Assembly (NCBI GenBank): GCA_011800805.1
Contig: MPNW01000039.1
Coordinates: 64,234 to 128,233, forward strand
Direction of reading: 5' to 3'
DNA length: 64,000 bases
Source: Hirudo medicinalis
Lineage: Eukaryota > Annelida > Clitellata > Hirudinida > Hirudinidae
Each line of letters begins with the position of its first letter. The stretch's first letter is position 1. The notes below the pieces were generated by a model. It saw only the letters and a program-made list of their open reading frames with translations, was not told the DNA's origin and searched no databases. Made by a program: the position numbers and the translations under genes. Below, piece after piece: positions 35,301-49,900 of this stretch.

Positions 35301-38300
35301 ATGGATGTGATAGGAAGCGACGGAACAGTCGCTGAAAATCCCCCAAGCCTGGTCATGGAGGCTGGAGACACCGAGGATAAGAGTGAAAAGTCAAACGACC
35401 AAGACACATTAAGCAATGTCAACCTGATGGATTTTTCAGATACAACACTCGGTTTTTCGCATTGTGCAAAAATGCAATTTTCTCGCCCTGTTTTGAACAC
35501 TGTGAGGGAGCAGTCCTATGAAAGTAAAGCTCATACCTCTCAAGCCATGCAGGAAATGTACAGGTTGTTAAAGTTTTGAACCGTTTGGACAAATTATTAC
35601 TTTGAATCTATTACCCAAGGTTACATAATATTGGTATTGTATCATTGAATTATCTATTTATATAATTAAAAAATAAAGGTAATTAAGTGTGATCGATTAT
35701 ACATGTAATGTGATGAGCACTATACTTTAATATAACATCATCATTAATCTCTCATAACATTTCACATACTCAAACTCTCATAGTTACATGACTTTGAAGT
35801 TTGATTTTGTCTTTATTTTCAAAAGGTTTTATGTCTCTGGAAAATTGTGTGACATGGTACTAAAGGCATCTGATACAGAGGAATGTTTCTCATGCCACAA
35901 GCTTGTACTTGCAGCCAGTTCGACTTATTTTGATAAAATGTTTGGTGGCAACATGTCCGAATCGAGAGCTGAAGAAGTTCACTTAAAAAATATTTCAGGT
36001 CTTCATCTGATTTTGAGTTCATTGAGTGCTAATTTTTTTATTTCATATTAAATTCAATGTCATTGAAAGATGTTCACAGAGATTTCCTATCAGACAAAGT
36101 GCATTTTTCAACTAGTGATTGGATTTAGCACTGATGCTTCCTGTTGTAGGAGCTGTGTTGAAGAGGCTCATTAATTATGCCTACACTTCGAGGCTCGTTG
36201 TGGACAGCGAGATTGCACTTGAAATGTTCGAGGCTTCTGACATGCTCCAGTTTGTTGAAATGAGGTTGTTCTGTCAGGATTTTCTGCTAGGAGAGGTTAT
36301 TGTTCATTACTAAGAAAATTAATCTCATTTAATGAAATGCATACTTGTCTTCTAATTTGTTATTGAAAGCTGATGTCATAACACTAAACCGATTTGAATG
36401 ACCTAAATTATATTGGACCAATTAAATTAATTAGCTATGTTCGTTCTATTGGAACACAGATCACCACAGAGAACTGCCTAAGCTTTCTCTTGTATGCGGA
36501 CACCTTTTCGTCGACTCCTCTTTACCAGCAAGCATTGTCTATCGCAGCAAAGGACTTTGAGGTCATCAGACTTTCCCCCGAGTTCCTCGACCTCCCCTTC
36601 GAACATGTGAACAAACTCCTCAGCATCGACACCATGGAAGTGGAGTACGAGGAATACGTCTTCGAATCTTTCAAGTCCTGGATATCCCATGACATGACTT
36701 TGAGGTCAGTGAATTAGCTGATGATTTTCATGCTGCCAAAAATTTAGGAGCAGTGTCTTTGTTACTTTATCGAGGTTGCCTCACTTGATCGACCTCTTCC
36801 AATGCATTCGCCTGAACTTCGTTTCCCGTTGGTACCTCATCGAGATCATCAGCAAAGACGGCTTCGTCAGTTCTTCGCCCGAATGCGTCGCCATCATCCA
36901 GAGGGCCAAGGATCAACTGCTGGCTTTTGGTCACACCTATGAAACCAGCTGGCAGCTTCCAACATCAAGGAAGAGAACTGGTCTGACTTGGAAGATCATC
37001 TACGTCAACACTTACGACCCTCAACCTGGAGAATCAGAGGCGAGTCATAGAACCATGGAAAAGTGTAATTTGAGAGAATCCAACTTCAGCTAGCGATGCC
37101 GATATGTTCGTTACGGAGTTTTTGAAATGTATTATTTACTTTTAGAGACAAATATTGAATTATTAGCATCTCCTAGGTTTTGCATTTGGCTCTGTACAGA
37201 TGAGGTACATTTACGTTATCCACTTATTGTTATCGTAATCATACGATTGTCAATCACGTCCTGCATCTTGATTAAATTCAAAGACTTCATGTTACCTGAG
37301 CCATGGAAAAGCTAAGCAACAGCAATCCCAAAGTCAAAGTTTAAATTATTAAATCATTGACAAATTTTATTTTCCACCAGGTTTTCTTATTCGACCCTGT
37401 CAACAAATCTTGGAGCAGCACGAACAGGGCCTGTCCCATGGCATCCGACCTGTCTTCCTGTTGCTGCGTTGGAGATTCACTTCTAATCGTCGGAGGTTGG
37501 ACCAACAAGTCTGGGACCAAGTCAATGAACATGAGGGGCCCTGTTAACGTCATCCACGAATTTAAGGTTGGATGACGATAATGATTATTGTTTTGTGGGT
37601 TCTCATGTTGTAGTTATATAATAGCATGATGCAGTTAAAGATATAGAACTAGATGAGATGGATGGTGCTCTGAGAATGTTGTTCGAATTCATTACATGTG
37701 CTGCCATCACAAGAGGATGAAGTCTTAACCATTAGACCGTGCAGGAGCACTTCTGGCGTCGTTATAATAAATGATATTATATCTGTAATTGAGTTATAAT
37801 AATTTGTATAATTAATAATCATTTGCAAGATCCATGACATTAGTGGATTTTGATAAGGTGAGAAATGCCTCACTGAGGAACATTTTTACCTTTACAAATG
37901 AATGTGTTTGTCTTATGTAAGGTAATTTTCTCTTTCAAGCCATCTTAAAAGATTGTCTCACTTCTAAACATTTCCAGGTCATGTCCATATTTCCGACTCT
38001 GTGGTATGTTGGGTCCTTCTCCATGCAGACCCACAGATACCTGCACACCTCTGTTGCCCACGGAAACAAAGTCTTTGTGATTGGCGGCTGTGACGAGACT
38101 CATTCTCCTCAGTGTACCATGTTTGCCATCGACATCTCCAACAATTACAGATTCGAGGTGCGATTTGTCGTGTTGTTATTCGTTAAGTCGTGTTTTGTTT
38201 GTTAACAAAATAAACTAATGATGAATAAACTTTGCTGACAAAACAAATCATAAGAGTTTCTAAGAAAACTCAAAGATATTACTAAAGGATCATTGGTTAA

Positions 38301-39165
38301 TAAAGCAAGGTATGTTTTTTGTTGTTAATGTAATCACTACCCAAGTAATCAGAAGCACTACATTTGCCATGACGTTTGATCACAGATCTGGCCGAGAATG
38401 TCGCACAGATTGTATCGACCTGCTTGCTGCATCTGGAAGGACAAGCTCTTCGTATTTGGGGGTATTTTGCCATCGGGCCTCCCTCTCCAAAAGGTCATGA
38501 ACTTTGATCTTCTCCAGCTCAGCTGGGGTGAAGAACAGGACCTGTCGATAGAGGCAAAGTATGAGCACAGATCATGTCACTATGCCTTCACATTGGGGGA
38601 TTTCATATACGTCCTTTGTGGATTCACTCCTGAGCCATATTCTGGTGTTCATCCAACAGTAAATTTCCCCATTGCTCTGAGGAGGGTGGACTCCATTTTG
38701 AAGTATTGCCCCAATAGTCTCACCACCTTGGAGGTTGGAATTTGGAACGTGTCTCTTCAAAATTTTTACGGACATTTGTAAAACCTATCTAACTCATGCT
38801 AACCAGAAATATGCTCTTCGGTCCTTAAGTTGGCATCCGTCTCCAATTCTCGGTCATCGTGCTTTAAATGTGCGAACACAATAACCCCCGTCTAATTGGC
38901 TGATTAAATCTGCACTCACATTTAATTTAATCAATCTTCGAAGGAATTTCCGATGGAGCCGAGGGACGGCATCTTTTGTGCTGCTGTGATGAACAACAAG
39001 GTCTACCTGACCGGAGGCACGAAGTACGGCCAGTACTGCAACGTCATCGAGTGCTTCAACACCGACAACTGCACCTGGGAGGTTGCGGGCAGCTCGAGAG
39101 AGGGCAGAGGAGTCCTGAGTCTGTGCACCGCGATGAGAGTCATGCACGAGAACTTTGGCTTCTGA
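35301..39165 (+). CDS. BTB-BACK-kelch protein (KLHL/KBTBD-type)
   Basis: Exons: 35301-35563, 35826-35998, 36150-36295, 36460-36704, 36775-37039, 37381-37566, 37978-38157, 38386-38733, 38944-39165; 675 residues, all phases consistent. An acidic N-terminal tail (about residues 1-85) precedes a BTB domain (about 88-195: LCDMVLKASD, CHKLVLAASSTYFDKMF, LINYAYTSRL), a BACK domain (about 195-330: NCLSFLLYADTFSSTPLYQ, LSPEFLDLPFEHVNKLLS, FESFKSWISHD) and kelch blades (VFLFDPVNKSW, LLIVGGWTNKSG, NKVFVIGGCDE, KLFVFGGILPSG, KVYLTGGTKYGQY, WEVAGSSREGRG). Such proteins are usually substrate adaptors for CUL3 ubiquitin ligases: BTB and BACK bind CUL3 and the kelch propeller holds the substrate. I cannot place it in a named subfamily. 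Intron 5 needs a GC donor (GAG|GCGAGT at 37040). The start is the first in-frame ATG after an upstream TTG-led frame. Confidence 0.9.
37661..37765 (-). mobile_element. tRNA-derived SINE-like fragment in kelch gene intron 6
   Basis: On the minus strand GGTCTAATGGTTAAGACTTC resembles a tRNA A box and D arm (as in Glu/His-type tRNAs), and about 35 bases on AATTCGAACAACA resembles the B box. The arms do not pair into a full cloverleaf, so this is not a working tRNA gene but fits a decayed SINE head. Confidence 0.45.
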
Positions 39166-39252
39166 TCCCTCGAGGACTCCTGCAGCTATTATTATCTACC
39201 ATTCTGTTGTCCTTTAATCAGAGCAGTTGTTATTTTTGTTACAGCATTTTTT

Positions 39253-39258
39253 AATAAA
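39253..39258 (+). terminator. AATAAA polyadenylation signal of the kelch gene
   Basis: AATAAA about 90 bases after the stop codon; a second lies near 39370. Confidence 0.5.
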
Positions 39259-39274
39259 TACCATCGTCGCGACC

Positions 39275-40983
39275 TTTAGAATCCGTCGGCACGAGACTCT
39301 TTAAGCTCGCCAACGAAGTGAAGGAGTCCACAAGGAGTTCCATCCATCCATCGACCTTCCTTCCAGCTACAAATAAATAGCTTGTAATTTTCATTTGCAT
39401 TTCTTAGTCAAGTATGTTGTTTTGGAATAACCCACCAGAATTCATTCTCTGTTTCCCTTTTAGTTTAGCCTTGTTTCTGATCAGTTAAACACTCCAGTGA
39501 ATTATTTGTCCATGTTACAATTGCTCGTGAAGAATCAAATTGTTATGACTTTTAAACCATTTCATTTGTTTCGTCCTTTTCTTACATTTACCACGTTATT
39601 TGATTATTCTACTGTAGTATCGCTCGATTCTTTATTGTTTTATTAATTATTTATTATTATTATTTAATTACTTTTTTAATTATTATTATATTTATTATTA
39701 TCATTTTAGTATTATTATTATTCTAGTATTATGTTGACATCAGTTCCAAGACACTCGTATGGAGAATTGTTGCTAATGATCACCTGCTTACTCAGAGGAA
39801 GTTTTTATATTTGCCACTCTTGCAAACAGTCATCAAATATATTTTGTCAAATCCATTCTATAGCTGATCTCACTAAATTCGTGAAAATGATTTGATTTTC
39901 TTCGTTTTCAGTATTGAACGAAGTGCATTCTGAAGATACTTAGTTGCTGTTCTTCACTCATTACTTTCGATTCTATTGTTGATCGTTTATTGTTGTGATT
40001 AGTTGCTTCAGTTTTACTGCAGAGGATTTTTGTTGTGACGAATTAATGGTAATCCTGGTTTTGAGAAGTAGTTTAGGTTTTGGTATCATCATGTTGCAAT
40101 CTGAACAACAGGTTTTGAAAGAAAGCTGAAAGATCATCTTGCCCAAGATTATTAATGTCGAGTATTACAGTAATCTTGATTGTGATAATATTTACTAAAT
40201 AATATAAATTCCTCTGCAACATCGCCATCCAGAATCTGCTGTTTTCCCACTTGCTATTGCTTTTTGAACCGATCGAGCTGCTCATTCCAGAAATGCTTTA
40301 ACTGTAATTTCACTGCTGCTTACTTCTTTAACACCAAACGAACCACTTATTGCCACTGGTTTATTGACATTAACTCAGTTTGCTCCTCCGCAAATCCAAA
40401 AATAAAACAAAACAAAAAATCATTGAACTGAAAATGTGATTGTCTTCCTAATTAAATAGTTTTACAAGTACTCGTAAACACAACAAACGAAACTCAGTAG
40501 AGGACATCAGAAAATATTTTTTAAGTGAATGAATTGCCAGATCTCCAATGACGAGTTACACCCTCTTCAAAGGTAATGCAAAGCTTATTATTGTTGTTAG
40601 GCGTTGCGATGTGTCAATTTGTCACTGTGCGTGAGTGCGTCTGCTTCAAGAGCGTCAAGCTGCGGGGACCAAGGGTTTCAATCGTTCCGTAAATGACAAT
40701 AACATGACAATAACATAACAATCCATAACATTCACACATGTCACTTCAATTTAACCCATCATTCAATGCATACTTTAATTCTTTTTACTCCTAGTTAGCG
40801 GTTCTACGAAGCACCTTTATTTCGAGCACACATGGATTTTGCTATGATATCGTATCAACAGGTTGTCATGTCGGGTGATCACGATCATAATCAGTGAGAT
40901 TGCAGCAAATGTGGAAGCAGGAAAGTAACTTTTGGATGTTCTCATCACAGCTCATTTGGAACTCCTCTCTTGGAACATCTGAA
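39275..40983. other. Convergent intergenic region, kelch gene and SEL1L3
   Basis: About 1.7 kb between two convergent genes. It holds ATT-rich simple sequence (39640-39730) and, at 40605-40690, GTGAGTGCGTCTGCTTCA followed by GCTGCGGGGACCAAGGGTTTCAATCG, which looks like a degraded tRNA-derived SINE head (A and B box spacing). No gene is supported. Confidence 0.4.
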
Positions 40984-43900
40984 CTACCTGTGAAGTCCAG
41001 AGCAGAATGCCACCGATGACATCATCATCAGCCCCAACAGGATAATGTAAGTCTGCAAAGTTTATAAGAACTGTTACTGAGGTTGATTGATATCAATGTC
41101 TTTATAATCACATAATTAACATATCATATTAAACTAGGAATAATACTAGTAAAAGGTGAAACTATCCAATGAATGTTACCCCAAAATGAGTCCACACTCG
41201 TTTGAACACCAACTCATACAAAGCAAATGTGCATGGTAAGTAGGCCTCTGAGTTCTTTAGATCTTGACATCTTTATTGAAATATTTTATCGCTTATTAAG
41301 AGAAATATTTCCATCAAATGAAATGAAAAACAGAAAACATTTAAGTCTGATGATAACATATTCTAGAATCAACAAGAAATCAACAGTAAACAGAAAGCAT
41401 CAAAGTCAAAAACAATTACAATAGATTCTTGCACTTAGGGAGATATCTAATTACTCACCACTACATAATTATTATTAATTAATAATATTAATATCAATAA
41501 TTATTAGATATTATAATAATTATTTATTTAACATATTTAATATGGTTGTTTCTCTCATCACCTCATCAAGAGGTGACCTGCAAGGTAGAACTTATCAGTT
41601 TGAAATTCAGTAGGAACAAGGAGGCTGTTGAGATGATATTCTGACACATTGACACCTTCATTGATCAACATGGCCAGATTGTACAGACCCTTGAAGAGCA
41701 ACATCAAAATTGAACATCAAACGAATTTAAAAAAAAATAGAAAAAAGCGGGGATAAACAACCAAATTAAATGCATTAATTGAATATAATGAATAAATAAA
41801 ATTTATAACAAAATACAAGCATCTGACCTGTGGGTCTCCTCTGATGGCAGCGTTGAAGTAAAGTCTGACAGCCTCCTGCTTATCTTGTTGTCCATTCGAT
41901 CCGTGGTAGTAGTGATAGTGAGCCATTTTGTTCCAGGCTGAAATTGAATTATAAATTATAAAATAGCTTTTAACATAGCTTTTAACATAGCTTTTAAAAA
42001 GTAGAATGTAACTAAGATAGAAATACTGTTCTTAAAACTCATATTTAATTTAAGGCTATTTTCCCCTCAATTTATTTCCAACTCAAAATAATAGGAGCCT
42101 TAACTTATGTAACCTAATATCAATAAATAACATTATTTTTTATTATACTATTGTTATTATTATTGTTATTATTGTTGTTGTTATTATTATTATTAATATT
42201 AGGTTGAATAACAGCAATAGCTTAAGATGATATGTGGTTGTGTGTTGTAAGAGAAACAGCTTGGCGAGATCACCGTAGGGATCGACATCCTTCGCAGCTC
42301 TTTGTGTGGATAAGTTGTAATGTCTCCATTTGCACTCTTTGTCGAGGAGTTTCACAAAACCTCCCTGTCAAACAAATTATTATAAACTACTGATCACCTA
42401 ATAAATGAAAAGGTTTTTGAAAACTTAATTAGCTACCACCTCTTATTATTATCATCGTCACCATCATCATCATCATCGTTATTATTAAGGCTATCAAAAA
42501 CTTAAAATGAGCAGTCGATAAAAACAACACAATTGACGAGTGATGCACATGTTCGACATTTGAAAACATCTTCATCAGAGGACTTCAAAGACTTAGATAG
42601 ATTTCAGTAATCGCACCTGGAATGAACTTTGAACTTGTGATGTTTGGATAGATTTATTTACTGCTTATTGATGTTATACTGAAAGTCGAACAGGTACTGG
42701 AGGTAAAGTTGAACGAAGATGACGTAACGGCTTCAAAAAGTTGAATTAAATTGTTAAGAGTGAACTAAATGAACGTACGTTGTCTTCATCGCAGAGATAT
42801 GCGAGGTTAAAGTTTGCGACCTCAACACCTGTGCTGGCCGACATCAAGTAATACACCAGTGCTGAGAACCTGCATCAGTGATGATGATGATGGTTATTAT
42901 CATGATGGCGATAATGGTGATGGTGAAAAAATTTATCTTTTCACATTTCTATAAGACCCCTCACAAATGAAATTTTAAACAATTAAGTATTTAAAAAGGA
43001 GGAAAAGAGTACTTAAAGATTTGAGCATTTGTAATGTGAACGTAAAAATTCAACTGACCAATTGGAGTCCTTGTAGTACTTGAGACCCTTGTGGAGGAGT
43101 CTTCCGATGCCAGGATTTCTTTCTGCCACGAACCTCATCCATCTTTAAATAAAATAAAAAATTTAAATTTAAATAGAATCCGATTGTCAATGAAAATCAG
43201 ACAATTCTTTCCGGCAGAAAAGCCGTCAAACTTCAAGAAATATTTTCTTGATCATAATTATTAATATTGTTATATTTATTTTATATTTAATTGTTCCGTT
43301 GATTTTTATTAGATTTCAAAAACTTCCTAAAATTTAACAACAATCTAATAGGTGCTACCGATCACTAATGATTTTTATTTAACGTATGGTTGGCCATACT
43401 CGCCATGACAATAACCCAACAGTCTCACTCAACCACTCACCCAACGGCAAGCTCTGGATTTCTTCGAATTTTCGGGTGGCCTCTCATGTTATACTTGCCC
43501 ACCAGTATCCCTGCCTCGTACTGGCCTCTCAGGGCACCTGCTGCAATGTATTCCCAGGCCCTTACCTGTTCAGAAATTTAACTACTTTCAAATAAAGAAT
43601 GCCAGTTCATTCATTATTTTAGCGCCATTTTGCTTTGTTCCTGCAGATTCTCACTTATAAATAACCCGGCTCATCTAGTATTTGAGGATATTCTGGGAAG
43701 CACTGCAAATGATTTGAGCATTTCTGGGCTTAAAACATGTCTTAAATAATATATAATATAAATAATATTAAGTAAAAACGGAGCAACTGATTGGATGCAT
43801 CAGGTGTTTGAAAGACTCTTGAATGACGTTATTGCTTACTTAACCAATTAATTGACCTTATCAATAGTAGAGTTGGGATATTTCCCCCTGAGAAGCATGT

Positions 43901-46900
43901 GTGCCAAGTTGAAGGATGCATCCTTGTTCCCAAGGTCATGTGATTGATGGAAGTACTCTGCAGCCTTGGAGTTATTCTTTTCAATTTCCATGGCATACCA
44001 TCCAAGAGAGTTCAAGGCCTGAGCGAAGCCCTGATCTGCTGCTTTTTTAAGAAGTTCAACTGCCAAAGGAACGTTCTTCTCTGTTCCATGACCCTGACAA
44101 AGGAAATTGTTTCTTAGCGACTTAAATATGCATAAACTTAAATTGTTAATATCAATTAAGTAACTAAATATTTGATGTGATATTCATAGGATCTTAATGC
44201 ACCATACAAAGCTAGCGTACCTTAAGCAGGATGATGCCGTAGTCATAAAGCGATGAAGGATCACCAGAATCAGCTGCCATCTTGTAGTACTTGAAAGCCA
44301 TTTTGATGTTTCGAGACAGCCCCCCTGATCCCCAGTAGTACATTCTGGCCAGACGTTTCTGGGGTTAGCGCAATTACTTAATTTTTTATTCCTTTAAATA
44401 AATATGATTTACAAAGTATTAAGCAGGTGTCAGCCTTAAGGAATCGTGCTGATACTTGATGGTAATGATGATTACTCCTAATTTTTAATCATTCCTATAA
44501 TTCAATAATCACATAAACTCTGAAAACAAGAATTTGATTATTGCGTTTCATAATCAATTTCAGTCAAATAACAGACTATGGCACCCTACAACAACCCTGT
44601 TATTATTACCACCATCATCTTCATTATCATCTCATTTTTTCTCTCTTCTATCGTATTCGTTATCATCATCGTCATCGTCGTAGTCGTTGTCATCATTACC
44701 TGTGCCAGAAGTTCGCCCTGGTCAGCACTCATCTTCAAGAACTGAATGATGTCACCATCTTCTTGCGTCTGCTCCCTCACTTCAACATCATTTGTAAGTC
44801 TCACCATCTCCGTGTATATCTGTAGTACGTCATATTCATACAGGTGGTGATTCTCATATTATCAGTGGTCTGATGATTATCACGACAGTGAATGTGTTGA
44901 TGGCGATTATGATGGCAATGACGACGACCACGATGATGCCGACGATGGCAGAAGTTGGTAAGAGGCTTAATAAATAAACCAATCAGATCTTGGAACATAC
45001 GTCATCCATGTTGTGCACTCTGAGATCTCTGTTGGTCATCTCCGCAACTAACTTGAAATATACTGAAAATAATATTTCCTTATTATTTTGATAATTCAAT
45101 TCGGTTGAAAATAAAAACTTAAAAACGATTAAATTGTAATAATTGTAATAGCAAAAATTAAAATATGGTAAAGTAATTTATGGTTGTTTTTGAAAAACAC
45201 AAATCCAAGAATAAATACAAGCAAGCTCACCATAAGCCTGTTCGTAATCGTGAGTGAAGCCATCCAATGAATAGATATGTTTGTTGCCAAGGGACAGAAG
45301 ACAAAGTCTGTTCCCTTCCAATGCTCCGTACATGAGAAACGAATGAGGCTGAAAATAAATTCATCAATTCAATTGATTTACTTAGTAATTAAACTTAACT
45401 ATGCAAACGTGAAACTTGATATGTGATTTAATTGGTTAATAATTAATAATTAACTGCCCCTCAAGGACAATTTTCCCCAAGATTTTAAACTGACCTCAAC
45501 TTCAACAGATTTGACTGCCACTCCGTAGTTAAGGATGACTGACAACATGAAAGAAGCATCATGGTTCCCAAGGCAACTGCTTTGCTTCAACAAGGATGTA
45601 ATGAGCTCCATATCGTCTGCTCCGCGTTCATCCTTCAGGAGAGAATAAGGATGTTTACATTTTACATCTTTTAATTGCAAGTTCGTATATTCTATTTTTC
45701 TGACAATGTCCACCATCATTAACACAAACAACCATCATCATTGTCAGCAACATCCTAGACATCGTATCGTCTTAAGCCATATTTATTTACTGCTCACCAG
45801 TAAGTACTCAGCGTGAGAATAAATCTCATCTGCAATCATCTTGAATTCCGAGAACCAACCCCTGTACGAATACTCCCGCACAAGTTCATAAACGTAACTG
45901 TAGAGGGAAAACTTCTGAGAGGGAGAACTGAGACAGTTGTCTGAGTCCAGAGTCGTTGAATAATCGTTGGCATTGTAAAAAGGATTTTTATTTTTAGCTG
46001 GACACGTCACTGAAACCATAGCAATAAAGTATTGAAGTCATCCACGTGTCCAATTTATTCATTCACTTGTTACCTTTCCTCAATGCTTTCATGATGATGC
46101 ATTTCTGTCTGTCCATAAGTTGGTGGATATGCTTGACATACCTCAGGCATTTTGAATGCCTACTGTTCAGTTGAAGCTTCATGGCGGTATCTTCGTCGCT
46201 GAGCTTTTCAGCCTAAAATGATATTATCACATTCAACTCTCTTGTTATCGTTAATTAATAAAACAAATTGATAAAATAACCCATTACAATTACCTCTTGG
46301 GGCATTATGGCTCTTCTTCTGTAGAAGGTCACCTTTCCAATGTAACCTTTGAAGGAGTTGCTGAGCTCAGAACCTCCGTATATCATCATGCCAACAGTGT
46401 CATCAAAGTACATGGTTTCATTATCTTTGACACTGAAATATTACATGATTTGTTAAAGCGGAAACAATGATTCGATAATTTTTATGTTTATGAATATTCA
46501 GTCTTAAATGCTGAGAGGTGTTCAACATTTGCAGACATCTCCTACAAATAATTAGCATAATATGATGATTATATGAGTAAGCCAAAAACTTGAAAATAGA
46601 TTTCAATGTTCAATATACTTTAAAATCAGTCTTTAAATGCAGTCTTTAATTGAAGACTTTAATAATATAATAATGAACCAGTTAACTGCGCAGTAACATG
46701 TGATAAACATAATATGTTTTAATTGCATTTCTACCTTCTTTTGCCACAATAACATTTTATAGTAATATATAATAAAAAATAATGACTACCAATGAATGGT
46801 TGAAAGATGAATATTCACAAACCTCAGCGTCTTCATCCACAGCAACTTGAATGGATGACCAAGAGAGACAGAGAGATTGCACTTCAATAACAAAAAAGTT

Positions 46901-49900
46901 TTCATTAAACCTTATATTACCGCATTACTAGATAGAAATTTATTTAGTGTAAATTAATTTCTCTAGCAAATAATCTTTAAATTATAATAAATTGTTTAAT
47001 TTACTGGAGAAACTATCATACAGGCATACTTGTATTACCACAGATTGATTAATTTGCATAAACTAATAATTCAATATACAACATAACGACTTCAAATTCC
47101 ATGCTTAAATATTTATAACACGTAAAATATCTCACAAACGAAGGCAAACAAATACACAACCATTTGGCGACGAAGCATAAGATTATCGCATTATAAGCAT
47201 TATATTATTATTAATATAAGCATATTATTATTAAAAAGAGATCTTGAAGACCTGCTTTGGTTGACAGGCGAGGATCAACAAACTCCAGGTGTACTTTGGG
47301 ATGATTTGGTCAGCGGAGCTGAGGTGAAAAGCCCCTTTACCTTTCTCCATTATAAGCTCAACCCCCACTTGGCCTTCAAAATGATAACAAAGATGGCAAT
47401 GATGTTAGTGATAAGTTATGAGACAAATAACAGGTAATGTAAATTGAGAATTACAAAGAAATATTTTTGATGGCTTCTTCCCATCCGATGTAAGTAATTA
47501 TTGCATCAATCAATCAAATGTTTAAAAATAGCTGTGCAACACCTTCTGACGAATTGAAATCAATACAAGCCATTACCTTCATCGTTGAGTGAAATTTGTG
47601 GAGTGGCAAATCGATCATCCCAAGTGATGTGCTGTAGAATGCTACAGTACTTTTGGTAACAATACTCCTCAATGTAGAGCCACATCGCAAAACTAAACCT
47701 AAAATTTGCATTGCAATATTTTTTTCAGCCCTGCTGAAGTTAACCATTGCTAAGAGAAATAGAAATTGAAAGATACTAATTGATGATATTGATAACAATT
47801 AACAATCAATGTGCTGCAATGGTGAAATTGAAAAAAAAAAAACATGTAAGAATGAATGACATGTAAGAAGTTCTAACACTGGCTTCCTCAGGGCTTGAAA
47901 GTGGTTTGCTCTCAAGTACACATTGTTGTAAGGGCCATATACTCTATGGATGCCAGCTGAAAGACCACTCAGTGCCACAGGAAACGACACAGCTTTGGCA
48001 ACCTCTAACATGAATGGAAAATGCTTATTACCATCACAATGTTATGCCTATCCATTTAAATTTAAACAAATGCTATTTAATTGTTATGAACATGTGCTGA
48101 ACCAATTAGTCTAATGTTTTTAATGAATGCATGAATGCTCGTCACTTATATTACGATGGGCATATAAAAACATTATTAATGTCAATATATATAACACTTC
48201 AAGTACACTGCAGGGTGAGAACAAAATATCACTAACCAAATTCAGAATCGCATTTTGGAGAATAAGGCAATTTCAATAACTGTTCATTCAACCAATCGTA
48301 CGATTTCAGTGCTGGACGTGTGGGTCTATCATATGGTTCTGCTAGATTTATGGATGACTCAAATCTCAAGCCTGAATAATCATAATAGCCCAATGTGTCG
48401 TTTTCATCTATGGAATCGTAAGTCTTCTTTTCTAGGAGCCAACATCTCAACATTGTTGAATCGACATATACCGAATATCTACAATCAAAATGTTGGAACT
48501 TGTAATAAATTTACCAGATTTAATAAACGTGTTATGTTGTATTTAAACTTTATTAGGTCTCATGTTCCCGCGTTTAAGGATACTTAAAGATGAGTCAATT
48601 ATTTAAATAGCATATATTTTGGGTTATTTTCTCGTTAATAAATAAAGGCTTTTCTTTTCTGTCCATACAATACATAAATAGTATATTCTTAATTTAATAT
48701 CATTTAAAATACTTGTTATAGTGGCCTGGTTTATAAGCAAGATATCGGGGTAATTTTAGGTGAACGTTGAATGTGTTGGATGATTCCGAAGCACATCGAA
48801 AGACTTTTCTAAATGCAACTGCTTTCTCTTGGCTCTCCGTGGATACCACGATTTCTGCAGCAAAAACGCTTTCATTTGAACAGTCAACTTCAACAATGAA
48901 AGTTGATCTTTCAAAATATCGTTTTGGAACTTGGATTATTCGAATTTTGCTTTCGCTTGAGTGATTTGACGTGGCCTTGGGCTCTTGGGCATTGGGCATT
49001 TCTTTCCCCGGCATATCCTCCATGACATTTTCAAGGACAGCATTCTTGGTTAATGTTGGATTCAAGTCCTTGTTGAATGTTTTAGTCTGCGAGAAGACAT
49101 TATTTGTTAAAAACTACTAAATTTCCAGAAATATATTTGAATAAAAAGAAGTTTGTGAGGCGGATGTTAAATATTATCGCTTTCTGTTTGAACTTCATAT
49201 TTTCATTTTTCATTATGGATTATAAATAAACATTAGAGGTCTTCCATGAATTACTCCTGGCACCTACAGGGGTCAGAAATTTGTTGGGTCATAAACAGTG
49301 CCGGATTTTGGCATGGTCGGGATGTGCCACCGCACAGGGGCCTCCGCCTGGGTAAATCCGGTGCTGGTCAAAAAGCTACCAAAATACGACAGCTGGACTC
49401 CTTGAGTAATTTTAGAGTTCAAAAGTGGCAATCGGAAGAATCGGAAGTAATGAAAATAGATTGACAAATTTTTAGAAAAAGTTGTCGGATGGAATAGCTA
49501 AATTCGAAATTTAAATACGAGTGCATACATTAATATTAAAGCAAAATAAATTTTAAAAAGTAATGAGAACTTAAAATATTTCAAAGTAAATGTTCCAATC
49601 CCTATTATTATGGAATTAGTAGCTACAAACGGAAATAGATTATTAATATATATACTCCAATAATAATATAATAATTGAATTAAAGAAATTCGTCAAATTC
49701 CAAAGCAAGAAAAAAGATTCTGTAATTATAACTGGACCTTTTGATAGAGAAGGGAATTAAATAATTTATCTTAAATTCTGTTAAATCCAGCATCGCACAT
49801 TTGTAAACATTTTTTAATAAATTATGTAAATCACGTAATGACTCTGAAATAAGATAGATCTAATTTGAACAAGAGTTCTGAATGTACACAAATTAGTTCT

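Noticed and set aside
46823..46881. Alternative SEL1L3 exon 7 frame reading SWSSIQVAVDEDAE, which looked more LamG-like and suggested a frameshift
   Set aside because: The frame set by canonical splicing aligns better with known SEL1L3 (strand before YFDDTVG) and keeps all phases, so no frameshift is needed.
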